Source: Atrina japonica
Taxonomy: Eukaryota > Mollusca > Bivalvia > Pterioida > Pinnidae
NCBI GenBank assembly: GCA_030159075.1
Contig: BROG01000138.1
Coordinates: 1,268,537-1,332,536, forward strand
Direction of reading: 5' to 3'
Length of the DNA stretch: 64,000 bases
The notes under the pieces are model-generated. The model was not told the origin of the DNA. It searched no databases and worked only from the letters and a program-made list of their open reading frames with translations. Below, piece after piece: positions 46,911-60,289 of the stretch (positions are counted from its first letter, which is position 1; every line of letters begins with the position of its first letter). A program made the position numbers and the translations under genes.

Positions 46911-48619
46911 GTCACCCGTCGTACATTATCAAATTAATAATTGATTTTTCCTACTGAAATCCGGTTTACCGGTATAAAGTTTATATTTATATGTACATTT
47001 GTAGGTAACAGCTATGGAATGTGACTATTGCTGTATGTAAAATAACTTCCTCATGATGTATCAAACTTGATCTAATGACCTAATTCATATTCAATCATTG
47101 TATATTCCGTTAACTTCTGATATAAGATCGTAGACGTAGTACGGACCCCATGACAGTTGACAGCTTTAGGAAGGGTGACAAATATGATCTAATGTCACCT
47201 TAAGCTGTTCCCCAACTGACTACTACACCTCGTTCATAGACAGCCAGTATGATCCAATCTACTGTTGAACCTGATTGATCAAGAGACTTATTCATATTGG
47301 CCAATCAAATTACATGTAGTATTCCACAAAATTAGCACTTCAAGCAGAGGTATTTTGTTTTATGCTACTATTCATAAAAAGCTTTAGGCTAGGGCCTATC
47401 ACAAATAAACAAGGCCTACTACAAATAGAAAAACTATTCTTTTTTCAAACAGGATGAGAGTCACACTCCTCACAGCGGGTAACAGTCCTTGACCTTATAC
47501 ACCACGGCCTCCATCCCTTCAGAAACTATCGGCTATTTGGTGCAGTACAGTGATTTTTGGAACTATTCCATAGTACTACTTTTGTTACTAAGTAACCACA
47601 GGAGCTATGTTTCAAAATGGCACACATGGAAAAGCCGTTGAAACATCTATATTCTGTAGTAAATGAGAAACAGCATGGAACTGTTCAGTTTTAGTAAAAA
47701 CTTAAAGGATGTTTTTACAACCATGAATTATTATTTCTTTGTATTCCATAGTAATCGGTCGAGTATATTGACAAAGTATGATTGGGCCAGGATCCCAGTC
47801 TATCGAGTATCATTCAGGGCAACCAGGTCATCCGTTTTCATTCGGAATTGTTAAAATTGGGAGGTCTCCTGAGTGTACCTGTGTAAGCCGAGACGGAGAG
47901 ATAGCATAGGTGGCATCGCCGCTGTTTCGGAGTTTGGCTCAGAGTAGACATTTGATGTTGTATAGGTTTCCATGAAACAAAGTTATGTCAAATCTCATTA
48001 AAATCCCCCGGGCAGGTTTCTGCCCGAATGAGATTGGGCCATTCCGGTTATTTTAGAGCAAAAGAGAAATACAACCAGGTACCAGTCTAATGTCACCTCA
48101 GTGACCTAGTTCAGGCTAGCTGACCTACAAAACTCTTGTTGCAAAATAATAATACAGTGTCAACCAAATAATACTGTAAATTGTTTGCTGCATTGAACCC
48201 ATATGTATATTGCACATCAGATACTGCCTCATATATATGTTTTTGTGACTAAAACAAAATGAAAAACAAAAATTTTCAGAAGATTAACCCCATATGATGT
48301 TGGTCTCTATCAAGAATAAGATGGAACTAAATACTGAAGTAAATCAGGTAACCACTCCAGATCCGTACTATTACAGTGTTGAATGCTTTATCTCAATTTT
48401 TTATGAACGACATTTTGTAGATAATAGCGGTTCCCTTGATGGTACTTACAACATTATTCATCAATTTCATAAATGATATTTATTGACAAGAGGGCAATAA
48501 AACTTTTACAAATCATCTTACCATTAATCTTATGCTGCATCTGAACATTAACAATGATATCCGATTCTGTTATTACATTCATGGCCCAAAAATCTAATAT
48601 TATAGCAACTTTGGTTTTG
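46911..48619. other. Spacer with a GC-richer patch
   Basis: 47870-47960 is unusually CpG-rich for this window (CGAGACGGAGAG, GGCATCGCCGCTGTTTCGGA). A small hairpin GGGCAG-GTTT-CTGCCC lies near 48010. Short open frames exist on both strands, but none has convincing splice sites; an uncharacterised repeat or a promoter patch are alternatives. Confidence 0.4.
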
Positions 48620-50990
48620 ATCTCTCCGTCCATCTGTCTATTTGTCCTGTCCTTCTAATTGTATTAATTTTGTCTATCTATCCCCATCTATCCGTCCTAT
48701 GGCTTATGTGCTTCCTGTCTATACATGTATGTCATCCTGTCTATTTTTCTATCTGTCTGTCTGTCCATCTGTCTGTCCATCCATCTGTTTATATATCCTT
48801 CTGTCTATCTGTCCTGTCTATTTATTGTCCTGTGTATCTGTCCTCCTGTCTACATGCTAGTCCCCTGTCTAAAACCCCTGTCTACATGTAAATCATCCTG
48901 TACAGTGTCCCCCAAATCTGTACTGTAACATGTATGTCCCCCTGTCTATCTGTCCCCCTGTCTACATGTATGTCCCCCTGTCTATCTGTCCCCCTGTCTA
49001 CATGTATGTCCCCCTGTCTATCTGTCCCCCTGTCTATCTGAAAAACTATATATCCTTCTGAAGTCTATCTGTCCTGTCTATGTTTGTCTCTGTGTATCTG
49101 TCCTGGAACTAAATGTATGCCTCCCTGTGTATCTGTCCTCCTGTCTACATCCATGTCCTCGTACTATATATCCTTTAGTCTATCTGTCCTCCTGTCTATA
49201 TATCCTTCTGTCTATCTGTCCTGTCTATTTATTGTCCTATGTATCTGTCCTCCTGTCTACATGTATGTCCTCCTGTCTATATATACTTTAGTCTATCTGT
49301 CCTCCTGTCTATATATCCTTCTGACAATCTGGCTGTCTAACTATTGTCCTGTGTATCTGTCCTCCAGTCTACATGTATGCCTCCCTGTGTATCTGTCCTC
49401 CTGTCTACATGTATGTCCTCCGATTCTATTATCCTTTAGTCTATGGCCCTGTCTATATATCCTTCTGTCTATCTGTCCAATTTATTGTCCTTTGTATCTG
49501 TCCTCCTGTCTACATGTCTGTCTATATGTCCTTAGTCTATCTTCTAATCCTGTCTATAATCCTTCTGTCTATCTGTCCTGTCTATTTATTGTCCTGTGTA
49601 TCTGTCCTCCTGTCTACATGTATGTCCCCCTGTGTATCTGTCCTCCTATACATGTATGTCATCCTGTCTATTTTTCTATCTGTCCTCCTGTCTATATATC
49701 CTTCTGTCTATCTGTCCTGTCTATTTATTGTCCTGTGTATCTGTCCTCCTGTCTACATGTATGTCCCCCTGTGTATCTGTCCTCCTGTCTACATGTATGT
49801 CCCCTGTCTATCTGTCCCCCTGTCTACATGTATGTCCCCTGTCTATCTGTCCCCCTGTCTATCTGTCCTCCTGTCTATCTATCCTCCTGTCTATATATCC
49901 TTCTGTCTATCTGTCCTGTCTATTTATTGTCCTGTGTATCTGTCCTCCTGTCTACATGTATGTCCCCCTGTCTATCTGTCCTCCTGTCTATCTGACCTCC
50001 TGTCTAAATATCCTTCTGTCTACCTGTCCTGTCTATTTATTGTCCTGTGTATCTATCCTCCTGTCTACATGTATGTCCTCCTGTCTATATATCCTTTAGT
50101 CTATCTGTCCTCCTGTCTATATATCCTTCTGTCTGTCTGTCCTGTCTATTTATTGTCCTGTGTATCTGTCTATCTGTCCTCCTGTCTACATGTATGTCCC
50201 CCTGTCTATCTGTCCTCCTGTATTTCTGTCCTCCTGTCTATCTGTACTCCTATCTATTTGCTGTCCTTTTGTCTATCCTCCTGTATATTTTACCTCCTGT
50301 CTTTGTAACCTCCTGTCCATCTGTCCTGTCTATTTGTCATCCTGTCTTTTTGTCCCCTTGTCCATCTGACCACTAGTCAGTGTAACCTCATGTCAATCTG
50401 CCCTGTCTTTTTGTCCTCCTATCTATTTTTCCTATTGTCTATCTGTCCTCCTGTCTTTTTGTCCTCTTCTCTAACTGTTTATTTTCCTTTTGTCTATTTT
50501 CCTCCTGACTTTCTGTCTATTTTTCCTATTGTCAATTTGCCCTCCTTTCCTTTTCTCCTCCTGTCTTTCTGTCTATTTTTCCTATTGTCTATTTGTCCTC
50601 TAGTTTGTTCTGTCTAGTTGTCCTCTTATCTATCTCTCCTCCTGTCTATTTGCCTTCCTGTCTTTTTGTCCTCCTGTCTTTCTGTCTATTTTTCCTATTG
50701 TCAATATGCCCTCCTTTCCTTTTCTCCTCCTGTCTTTCTGTCAATTTTTCCTATTGTCTATTTGTCCTCTAGTCTGTCCTGTCTAGTTGTCCTCTTATCT
50801 ATATCTCCTCCTGTCTATTTGACTTGCTGTCTTTTTACCCTCTTGTCTTTTTGTCCTCCTGTATTTTTGACCTTCTATTTTCCCTCCTGTCTTTCTGTAT
50901 TCCTGTCAATTTGACCTCCTGTGTTTTTTACATCCTGTCTTTTTTGTCCTCATGTTTTTTATCTTCCTGTCTTTATGTTCTCTTATTTCT
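48620..50990. repeat. Pyrimidine-rich degenerate TCTG/TATC array with higher-order structure
   Basis: Words CTGTCTATCTGTCC and CCTCCTGTCTACATGTATGT recur for 2.4 kb. A longer block (ATATATCCTTCTGTCTATCT ... CTATTTATTGTCCTGTGTAT ... CTACATGTATGTCC) returns at about 49195, 49550, 49690, 49890, 50005 and 50120. After 50400 it decays into TTTTTCCTATTGTC words. Frames up to 311 codons are artefacts of the 4-base period. Confidence 0.95.
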
Positions 50991-52025
50991 ATCTTTCTAC
51001 AATTTTAACCTTTGTGATTATGAACCAAAATAAGTTTTTGTACATATTGGACATATCTAAAGCATAAAATAAAAATGTCAATGAAGTACCAATATTCAAT
51101 AAACATTTTGTTTTATCTGGATCTCATTAATGATAATAAAGAAACACATTCTTCACCATAAAATGATGCTTTCTTCTGATGTTTTTTTTTCTCATAGACA
51201 AAAACAAATAATGGACCAAATGATGCACAAACTGTTTGATGTCAATTAAATTTTCCTTTCTAATCATCAAATGTTAATTTACATAAATCATAAACATAAA
51301 CCACAAAAAAAATTGTATCACTTTTTATAAAACAAAAACAGATTCTAGTATAAACATAGGCTACAATGTATATTTTTTTGTTTGAGTCTAGATTTTTACA
51401 TTGTAGTGGCAGGGTGTGAAATAAGAATTCAAAACACACATGTCCAGAAGTGGGAAGGGCATCTCATTTGAGAAATTTAGTTGTCCCCAACTAAATTTAC
51501 TTGTTTCTCCCAAAAAACTGAAAAATTGATAAAATCAATAAAGAAAATGAAATCAATAAATTGGTATAATCATTCTATTGTAAACAAAGTTTACACCTCA
51601 TTCCATATATATGTCAATGGTCATAAGATTCTAACAGCCATCGAAACTCACCAAACCACTTAGACCGAAAATTACAATTAAAAACATTTTAACTCTGGTA
51701 AAAGGATTTGTCTGGCAGACAAGTACATTTAGAAATAAACTTGTCAAAGTCAATTCTGAACCAGTATAGGCAATAGGACTGATGGTTATTCCAAACCCTA
51801 GTAGTGGCCTGTTTTGTCATACTGGTGGAGGAGAGAACTTGGTTACGATATATGATACCACCGAACTTCCATAAATAAACAAGCTATCTTTTGTACAAAA
51901 TCAGCTGAAATTTGTCTTATTTCCATTAGTGGAACTCTTCATATTAAAGGTGCTTTTAGTAGTGTCTCAATGACAACGTGTAAACAAATGAACTTCCACA
52001 TGGTGGCAAATACATAATACCATAG
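50991..52025. other. Spacer with a SINE family B scrap
   Basis: 51808-51890 (GGTGGAGGAGAGAACTTGGT, ACGATATATGATACC) is a decayed family B fragment on the minus strand. Otherwise nothing recognised. Confidence 0.5.
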
Positions 52026-52134
52026 TTTACATTGCGATTTGCTTTGGAGTCCAAAGAAATTAAACATTCCAACAAGAAAAAAGATGAAATTATTGACCTA
52101 TGTGAGATTGCCAAGGCATTAAATTTGCCCAATG
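52026..52134 (+). CDS. Candidate internal exon, gene unknown
   Basis: A 109-base stretch between CATAG and a strong donor (AATG/GTGAGT) is open in one frame only, with an in-frame TAG formed exactly at the putative acceptor. The translation includes SKEIKHSNKKKDEIIDLCEI followed by AKALNLPN. The acceptor has a poor pyrimidine tract. A second GTGAGT donor-like site lies at 52474. No family was recognised. Confidence 0.22.
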
Positions 52135-52689
52135 GTGAGTGTATGACACAATATTTACTTTAAGTCCTTATCATCTTACTAAATCTAGCCACTTTTTGCA
52201 ACTGTTGCCAACCTTTGGCTACTGGTAAAATCAAATATCTGTTTTGTTTCTGCTATCCGAGATGTAGTCTATTGTAAAGCAGTTTTCCACAGGATATTTG
52301 ACATCCATTTTAATCTATAAAGCTACTTTGTTTTTAATTACACATTGCTGCGTTGTCCCTGTAATCTTGTGAGATATGGTGAGATATGAGGTGTTTTTGT
52401 TTTCCATGTCAAAAGAGTGATCAAAGGGCAGTAACTCCGATATAGTGGTAATACGACGTATTGCAGAGGTGAGTTTTTAATTTCTTATCCTCAAAATTCC
52501 CAATACAAATATACTTATGAACATCTCTTATTTACAGAAACTGTTTCCCAAGACCACCTTAAAAATTGATGGATACATGCCCAACTTTCCTTTTTGTTTA
52601 CTATGTTCATTTATTTATTTTTTGCTTAAAATACTATAACTTCTCTATTTATACATCTCACTTTTGGAGCAACATTTCCAAGAATGAAT

Positions 52690-52874
52690 TACAGTCAAAC
52701 TACATGTATCATTAAAGGCCACCTCTGTATAAAAGGCACCTGCCTATAAAGGCCAATCTAACTTAACCTTTGTTAACTTTCATAATGAATAAACCTCTTT
52801 ACAAAGACCACCTGTCTATAATGGCTACTTTTGCCTGTTCCCTTGCATGGCCTTTATAGACCATTCTGACTGTA
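52690..52874. mobile_element. TA-flanked MITE, 185 bp
   Basis: TACAGTCAAACTACATGTAT to CATTCTGACTGTA. Closest relatives are 23870-24052 and 1221-1371. Confidence 0.87.
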
Positions 52875-53334
52875 TGTACAGAATCGATTGTTGTGACTGA
52901 TTGTCCCTCTAGTGTAATGGAAGCTGAATTTATATAAATGATTCATTTTTTTCAAATCTTTTCTGTTTTGCATTGTATGAAACTTATGCAAATTTTTATT
53001 GAATAAAACATGTTTAAACTTAATGCATTTAGAAACATATCATTTTACAACAATTCTAGTTATCTTTGTCTCTTATAATTGATGTAGTTTTGTACAATTC
53101 ATCACATAGTTACCAAAAAACAAAAAAAATATGACTTTACTCAAAAATAGAATTCTGATCTTTCTACCTGACAAGCACCTTAAAAACATTACACTGTATG
53201 CCTGGATATTTTTGCCCCTGGTTATTTTCTGCCCTTTTATAAAATGTATTCATCCCGTCTTGAATTGGCCCCTAATCACTATAGTCAAAAGGCGTCATTA
53301 ATGTCCATGTTTCAATTATTTAGCTTAAAGGGAT

Positions 53335-54356
53335 ATAAGCTGTCACAATGATGATTTTTGTTCCCTGACATATAGTCGAGAATATGGTAAAATGTGTGTT
53401 CATAAGACATTATCAAAGATGTGAAAGGTTTAAAAGATCGTCTTTTCGAAGTTATTTGTATTATTAGAATTAAAATTTTCCCGTACCTTAAAAAATTCAG
53501 CTGTATTTCCGTATGCAATGACCTTAATCAGATAAACTCTTTCACCATATCAAATGGGGGTCTCGTCCCTTATGCGCTCGGTCTATCAGCAATCTGGGCC
53601 TTTTACACAATTGGCGTATGTTAAAGTCGGCCAATTTTAATGTTTTATGTTTACTTTTAAAATACAGGATGTGATTTTATTGGAAAGTGCATGTATTATG
53701 TAAAATATGTGCTTTTCAATGCTATTTTAAATACCTGAAGAAGATTGGATAAATATATAAATTTTTTCCAATTTTTAATGTTACCCTATATGCTGACATT
53801 GCATACCTTATGTTTTCCAATCATGCCACGATGTCCGATGGAGTTGGGCAGTTTATGATGATATGTTCAAGAATGATAAAGCTGAGAATGCGATGGGACG
53901 AGTTAAAAATGGGTCGAGATCACCCAATATACCCGGCACATGGACAATTTTAGATATGAATGTTTTGAAAAGAAGGAAAAGACCAACTTTGCCTGATTTA
54001 GTTATGAAATGATAATGTGCGAAAATAAACGCAAATGGTAATAAGAATAGAATGTATATTAACTGCAAATAGCACCTGCTTATTGGACACTGTAATCTTT
54101 GTGAAAAATTACCGAAAGTTAATTTGCGATGCTCAAAGTAATAGAGGACAAACAATAACTGATATTACGGTTTATGTTTGGCAGTATTGTTGCAATTATA
54201 CACATGCATTTGTTATTCTAACCACCAGATGGTCTCTTTGACATACAATGTATATATGAGATAAAATATTACATAAAATGGGCATGTAAAATTTTTCACA
54301 TTACATAAAATAGGCATGTAAAATTTTTCACCTACGACAGCTCATATCGCTTTAAA
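53335..54356 (-). mobile_element. Inverted-repeat DNA element, copy 2
   Basis: Reverse-oriented copy of 29827-30742. Ends TTAAAGGGATATAAGCTGTC and CGACAGCTCATATCGCTTTAAA. The exon-like part (plus strand, about 53845-54010) has lost one base relative to copy 1, and the AG/GTATGA donor-like site reads AGTTATGA, so it cannot encode the same peptide. A short duplication (AAAATGGGCATGTAAAATTT) near 54280-54330 explains part of its extra length. Confidence 0.82.
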
Positions 54357-54725
54357 AATCTCAGGGCAAAAATGATGAATATTTCCAAATGTACAGTAAT
54401 TTTTTGAACATAAAAGGTAAATATAACATATCTTTGAATCACATGTTTTTAAAACAACAGGCATGACAATACAAAGTACATATATGTACATTTACTGATT
54501 TGAATTCGATCACGGAACAATTGCCAGGGGATGAGTGCTCACTCTGCCCCGCAGTAACAGTTATGATAAAGGCGTTATGGGAAATCACATTTAAATGTAA
54601 TTATCGTTGAATGTAATTTTGCTTTAAATGAGGGATTTGAAGTTGTTCAATAGACATTATGTAGTTGTACAGTACTTTTTGTAGACACATTTACTAATGT
54701 ATAATGATACCATGGTAATGTCACA

Positions 54726-54805
54726 GTTTTGAACCCTCACTGCTCAATGACTGTAAGTGCCGAGCAAAGGCCAAAATTTGAAGCCCTTCACCGGCATTTG
54801 GTAAC
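54726..54805 (+). mobile_element. SINE family A internal fragment
   Basis: CACTGCTCAATGACTGTAAG and AAATTTGAAGCCCTTCACCG match 11265-11330. Both ends are missing. Confidence 0.8.
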
Positions 54806-56966
54806 GGTATACATATACTCACCTATAAATCGTTTAGTCTATATACAAGAAAAATTTGATGCAAAGCATCAATTCACCGCCAAAGGTATTTCAAAGGAAG
54901 TTTGGGAATAAATGAATGCAAGCTTTCAGTTACTTAATATCTATTACGACAAAAAGTCCCACCAGATAACATTTTTTTGAAAATTCGTCATCAGAACTAA
55001 TTTAACGGCGATTTCCCGTCAACTAACACCAAGTTCACAGACAGTAATGAGGATTGAGTGGCTCATCTCTGGTCAAATTCATCCAGTGTAATCATTCATT
55101 TTTAGTAGTGTTTATATAAATTGACATCAGCGATGTAGCAATTGTCTATATATGGGTTTACAAAATGACAGTTGCAGTAATTTTCATTTAAATGTCAACA
55201 ATGGTGAAGAACTTGGATTTTTTTTAAGAAAATGTATTAAATATTAGTATATATGAATATAAAACGTAATTTAGAAAAACATTTATGGAATAATTCAGAA
55301 TTTATTTTTTTTTGTTCCATATTCCAGTCTGTTTCGTTCATAGCCGGCTAGAGTGGTTATCTTGTTTAACATGATAATTCTGTATCCATTATTACACAAA
55401 ACTTGTTAAAAGTAACACATTATATTACTTTAACATGTACTACATGTACTACAGTTTTTTATGTCGAAATAAAAGTAAAAAATGGTGTGCTTCAGTAATT
55501 AAGGTCTGTTTCGGTTAAATCGTACCGACCCGTTTTCACTTTGTTGTTCTCATCAATATTTCATACGACACATTTCGTTTTCGGCACGTTTTGCACAAAC
55601 GAAATCATTTTAAATGATAAAAAACATTTTGTTCCAAATTTCCGTCTCCAATAACCTTTATATAAAGTGCTCTTATCAAAATCAAAGCAATCACGTAATG
55701 ATTGCTCCCATCATTTCGACTAATGTCTCCCCCTTTCGTTATTTCAAAAAAAATACGGCGGTATTATACCTTAATTGCATTAAAAAAATTTAGATGCTGA
55801 TTATTTATGAAACAAACCAAAATCACTTTCATATCTGAAATTTAAATAGCGTTTTTGCCTCAAATAAAATTACTATCATTACTTCCGCGTTCAAAGAAAC
55901 TAACAGCTCCTTCCATATACTACTTCCTAACTTAATTTGAAATATATAATAAATGCATCACCTCATTCTGTTTCATTGTTATAAATATATGTATGCACTA
56001 TAACATTCTCTCTCTCTCTCTCTCTCTCTCAAATTGTAAAAATTATTATATTTCATGTACCATACTTTGTAATGTAAATATTCAAAAATTTTAAATATAT
56101 GGAAAAATCTTAAAATTTACCACACCGAGAAACATAAACAGTTGCTACAAAATAAGAAGTTGTTTTAATCTAGTTGATTTCTCTGTGTGTTACATATGTA
56201 CATATGTCCGAAACAAACTGAAAATTCTTAAAGTAGAAAAGGCTTATGCATGTCCGAAACGAACAAACAATAAACTCTTAAAGTACAGAAAACTGATAGT
56301 TGTATATGATTTAGGACATATTAATTCCTCCAAACTGCCAAGAAAATAATAAATGCAAATTCCAAACACCTGTTGATAATAGCTTTGGTTAGACATATAA
56401 AACATTCCATTTTTTTTTTTGGACAAAGAAATACCTTTGAAATCAACCATCAAATGTTTGATAAGTACATCAAGTACTCAGATCTTTACGAATTCACGTG
56501 AAGAACTCTACAAATACGAATGACTACCTTTTCTGTGCATGATGATTTTAACTATTAATCTCCACCCTTTTTTCCCCACTTTGTCAAGTACACTAATTTA
56601 GATAAAGTTTTTCTAGATTCCCATCAATTTAAAGATCATCATAATCTGTTATCAATGTTCCTTTTCCTTCTCTGTTTCTGCCATGAAGTTTAAGCAAGGA
56701 ATGTCTGAACCTATCTAAATATCAATTAGGGACTAGAAGTTTAATTCATCATGTTTAAGATCTATTTACAAGAATTTTTCTGTCTGCCTGTGCAGATTTA
56801 ATGAAACCCTCAGTATGTAACAGCAGGCAATTTACAAGTGAAATTCTGATCTATTTTATTCTACAATTAGTATATATCTGGTTCAAGCGTTGAAATTTCA
56901 CAACACAGTCAGAATTTCAGTCATTATTTTAAATAGAAAAGCAAAACAAATACGGACTAACTGAAA
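54806..56966. other. Spacer with one (CT)n tract
   Basis: A (CT)n run lies at 56007-56030. Two nearby similar scraps (ATGTCCGAAAC(A/G)AAC, then CTTAAAGTA) at 56204 and 56251 are a small duplication. No gene supported. Confidence 0.45.
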
Positions 56967-57118
56967 TACATTGGAATCTCATTACTGGAAAATTCGCGAT
57001 TGACCCTATTACTAGGAGATAACCAAAATTTCTAATTAACATAATTTTCTATTCATAAAACTCCTGACTAGCCTTGATTTCGACTAATCCGATTTCAACA
57101 TAACAAAACTGCACTGTA
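56967..57118. mobile_element. Tigger-like MITE, 152 bp
   Basis: TACATTGGAATCTCATTACT to AACAAAACTGCACTGTA, with inner TTTCGACTAATCCGATTTC words. Confidence 0.68.
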
Positions 57119-57465
57119 CTCAAGTTTCTGAGACCACAATTTCACCGCAAAAAAAGTTCAAATTCAATATACATAGTTAGTTAAATGTAAATTATTTAAA
57201 TCAGAGTGGTGATGTTTCTGATGTCAGTCATATTGAATAATTCAAAGAATTATTATATATCTCTGGTTTTACAACTTCACTATAAACTGCCATCGCTAAA
57301 CAGTGACTAAATGTTTGAACAATTTTCCTTCCGATGTGACCAAAAATTTCAAACTAAAAAAACTTACAATTAATCTGGCTAAGATATTTCTGTAAGTTTT
57401 GATATATTTTCATAAAACTCCTGTTGAAGACAGCAAAAATAAATATTACAATCTAAATATAATCT

Positions 57466-58945
57466 GTTGTTGCCACTAAAACCTGCCACAACCTCATCTA
57501 AACCACTTCTGTTGTTGCCACTAAAACCTGCCACAACCTCATCTAAACCACTTCTGTTGTTGCCACTAAAACCTGCCACAACCTCATCTAAACCACTTCT
57601 GTTGCTGAAACTAATATCTGCCACAATCTCATCTAAACCACTTCTGTTGCCACTAAAACCTGCCACAACCTCATCTAAACCACTTCTGTTGTTGCTGACT
57701 CCCTGAGGCTAAAACCATGCCAATACCTGAGGCAATCTAAACATCTAAAATACCACTTATCTGTAGCTGCTCTAATACCTGAAAATGTTAACTAATATCC
57801 GCCACAATCTCATCTAAACCACTTCTGTTGCTGAAACTAATATCTGCCACAATCTAATCTAAACCACTTCTGTTGCTGAAACTAATATCTGCCACAACCT
57901 CATCTTAACCACTTCTGTTGAGGCCCTTATCTAAACACTTTAGACACTAATATCTGTTATCACACACCTCATACCTGAGGCAAACCTTACTTTCTCTGAT
58001 ACAATGTGCTGACTCTAAACATATTCAGTAGCTGACTCTAATACCTGAGGCAAATACCTTATCTAACACACATTCACTCTAATACCTGAGTTTATCTAAA
58101 CACATTCAGCTGACTGACTTTAATACCTGATACAAAACACATTTATCTAAACACATTCAGATGCTGACTTTAATACCTGATACAATACAATGTAGCTATC
58201 TAATACAGGCAACCTTATTCACATTCAGTAGCTGACAAATCTATACACATAATCTAATACCTGATAGTGATACAATGTTATCTATACACATTCAGTAGCT
58301 GACTCTAATACCTGAGGCAACCTTATCTAAACACATTCAGTAGCTGACTCTAATACCTGATACAATGTTATCTATACACATTCAGTAGCTGACTCTAATA
58401 CCTGAGGCAACCTTATCTAAACACATTCAGTAGCTGACTCTAATACCTGATAGTGAGCTGATACAATGTTATCTTTACACATTCAGTAGCTGACTCTAAT
58501 ACCTGAGGCAACCTTATCTAAACACATTCAGATGCTGACTCTAATACCTGATACAATGTTATCTATACACATTCAGTTGCTGACTTTAATACCTGATACA
58601 ATGTTATCTATACCAATCAGTAGCTGACTCTAATACCTGATACAATGTTTTATACTATACACTATACACATTCAGTAGCTGACTCTAATACCTGATACAA
58701 TGTTATCTATACACATTCAGTAGCTGACTCTAATACAGTAGCTGAGGCAACCTTATCTAAACTTTACTTACAGATCTATACCAATCAGCTGACTCTAATA
58801 CCCTGAAACACATTCAGACTGACTTTAATGTTGTTATCTATACACATTCAGTAGCTGACTCCTGAGGCAACCTTAAGCTGACTCTAATACCTACCTGAGG
58901 CAATACCTTAACCTTATCTAAACACATTCAGATGCTGACTCTAAG
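57466..58945. repeat. 45-bp minisatellites: one clean block, one scrambled block
   Basis: 57466-57700 has five clean units (CTGTTGTTGCCACTAAAACC then TGCCACAACCTCATCTAAAC). 57780-57920 has variants with CTGAAACTAATATCTGCC. From 57920 a second 45-bp theme, ACACATTCAGTAGCTGACTC + TAATACCTGAGGCAACCTTA or TAATACCTGATACAATGTTA, alternates and is often truncated mid-unit. Confidence 0.93.
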
Positions 58946-59393
58946 AACATGTTATAACATTTTTCAATATCTTCTACTCCATCATCTATACATTCATTGT
59001 TGCTGAATCTAACCAAATTATTTTGCTGACTCTAATACTTATTATGATAATATCATCTTTGATTCTCCTGTTGGAATAAAAATCAACCACTGAAGCAGTA
59101 GCTACATTTACTTCTTACAAAATGAAAATAGTTATCTTCATGCTCTCCAGATTTTTAAAATGCCAACAGACATGACATCAATGTTTTACAAGTAATAAAG
59201 CAAAACTTAAAAGATAAAAGTACCTCGAGACTTGATAAATTAGAAACTTCAAACATTTAACAGGATCGTGATAAACACAGAAATAAACAAGTGTGACCAT
59301 TTAATTATCATTGTAAATGAAATTATTCTGATCGGAGTAGAAATGATGATTAAAATATACACCGACCTTCATCCCATTTCTAATCAAAACTAG

Positions 59394-59625
59394 TACTGTA
59401 CACCTCAAAATTTTAACTTCCATTTAACATTTGTCATTTTCACCCTTAGATGAGAGGGCAAATTTAAAATGAATGCCAAATTTTCAAGCTAAATATGAAG
59501 CACGGTAATATGCGACACCCATCAGACTAAGGTGATTAAGGGCAAATTTTGGACGGGGTGAATATGTCTTCCATCATAACAGGGCAAAAAAAAAATACGG
59601 GGCAAAAATTTCCAGGTATACAGTA
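59394..59625. mobile_element. MITE-like repeat with TACTGTA ends, 232 bp
   Basis: TACTGTACACCTCAAAATTT and AAATTTCCAGGTATACAGTA are inverted ends. Inside is TAGATGAGAGGGCAAATTTA as in 9836-10066. Confidence 0.78.
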
Positions 59626-59714
59626 TGTCCAAATGTTAAGTATCGTGTGTTTAAGTATATATTAAAGAAATCAAATTAAAATCACATCTATATACAACAT
59701 TTATCTTGACGTTA

Positions 59715-59870
59715 AAAGGTCCACACTGAGATCAAGATGGTAAAGTGATTCTGAAATTAAAAGTCACTGGCAAGGGTCAACACTCAGATCAAAATCATAT
59801 GATCATGAAATTAAAGGTCAACAGTCAAGGTCAATGACAAAGGTCAACAGTCAAGGTGAAAATGGCATGG
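59715..59870. repeat. AGGTCA-rich short repeats
   Basis: Four or more (A)AGGTCAACA(C/G)TCA words occur in 100 bases. They match nuclear-receptor half-sites in letter, but such words are widespread in mollusc repeats. Confidence 0.5.
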
Positions 59871-60155
59871 ATACATCTTGTGTTGATCTACCCATTTAAT
59901 TGTAAAAATAATTTCGCCATTGGTAATACTATTTACAGAATGATGAGGTGATTAAAATACAAGAAACAAAAAGCTTCATTTTTATAACAACGAAATTTTA
60001 ACCCCACAAAATTTTATGCTTCTAAAGTATATCTGTCTCGATAAAGTGGGGTATGGTAAATCTCTACTGAAGTCAACAAACATAATTTCCCTGGAAGCAA
60101 ATTTTAGCGAGAGCTTCTGTACAAGTTGTTGTTGATGAATCCTTGACCCTAATGA

Positions 60156-60246
60156 CACACACACATATATATATACACATGTGTGTGTGTGTGTGTGTGT
60201 GTGCATGTGTCAAGCATGCGTGTGCATGTGTGCGTGAGTGTGTGTG
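60156..60246. repeat. (CA)n / (TG)n microsatellite
   Basis: ACACACACATATATATATAC followed by about twelve TG units and degenerate TG-rich text. Confidence 0.95.
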
Positions 60247-60289
60247 TCACATGCTCAGAATCTGAAATATGATATAACACATTGTATCT

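Noticed and set aside
49084..50914. Open frames of 303 and 311 codons rich in C, L, S, V and Y
   Set aside because: They overlap in different frames of a degenerate 4-base pyrimidine repeat and have no domain.
59715..59870. Nuclear-receptor response elements (AGGTCA words)
   Set aside because: Same words recur near 9680 and 13120 in repeat-like settings; spacing is irregular and no nearby promoter is evident.
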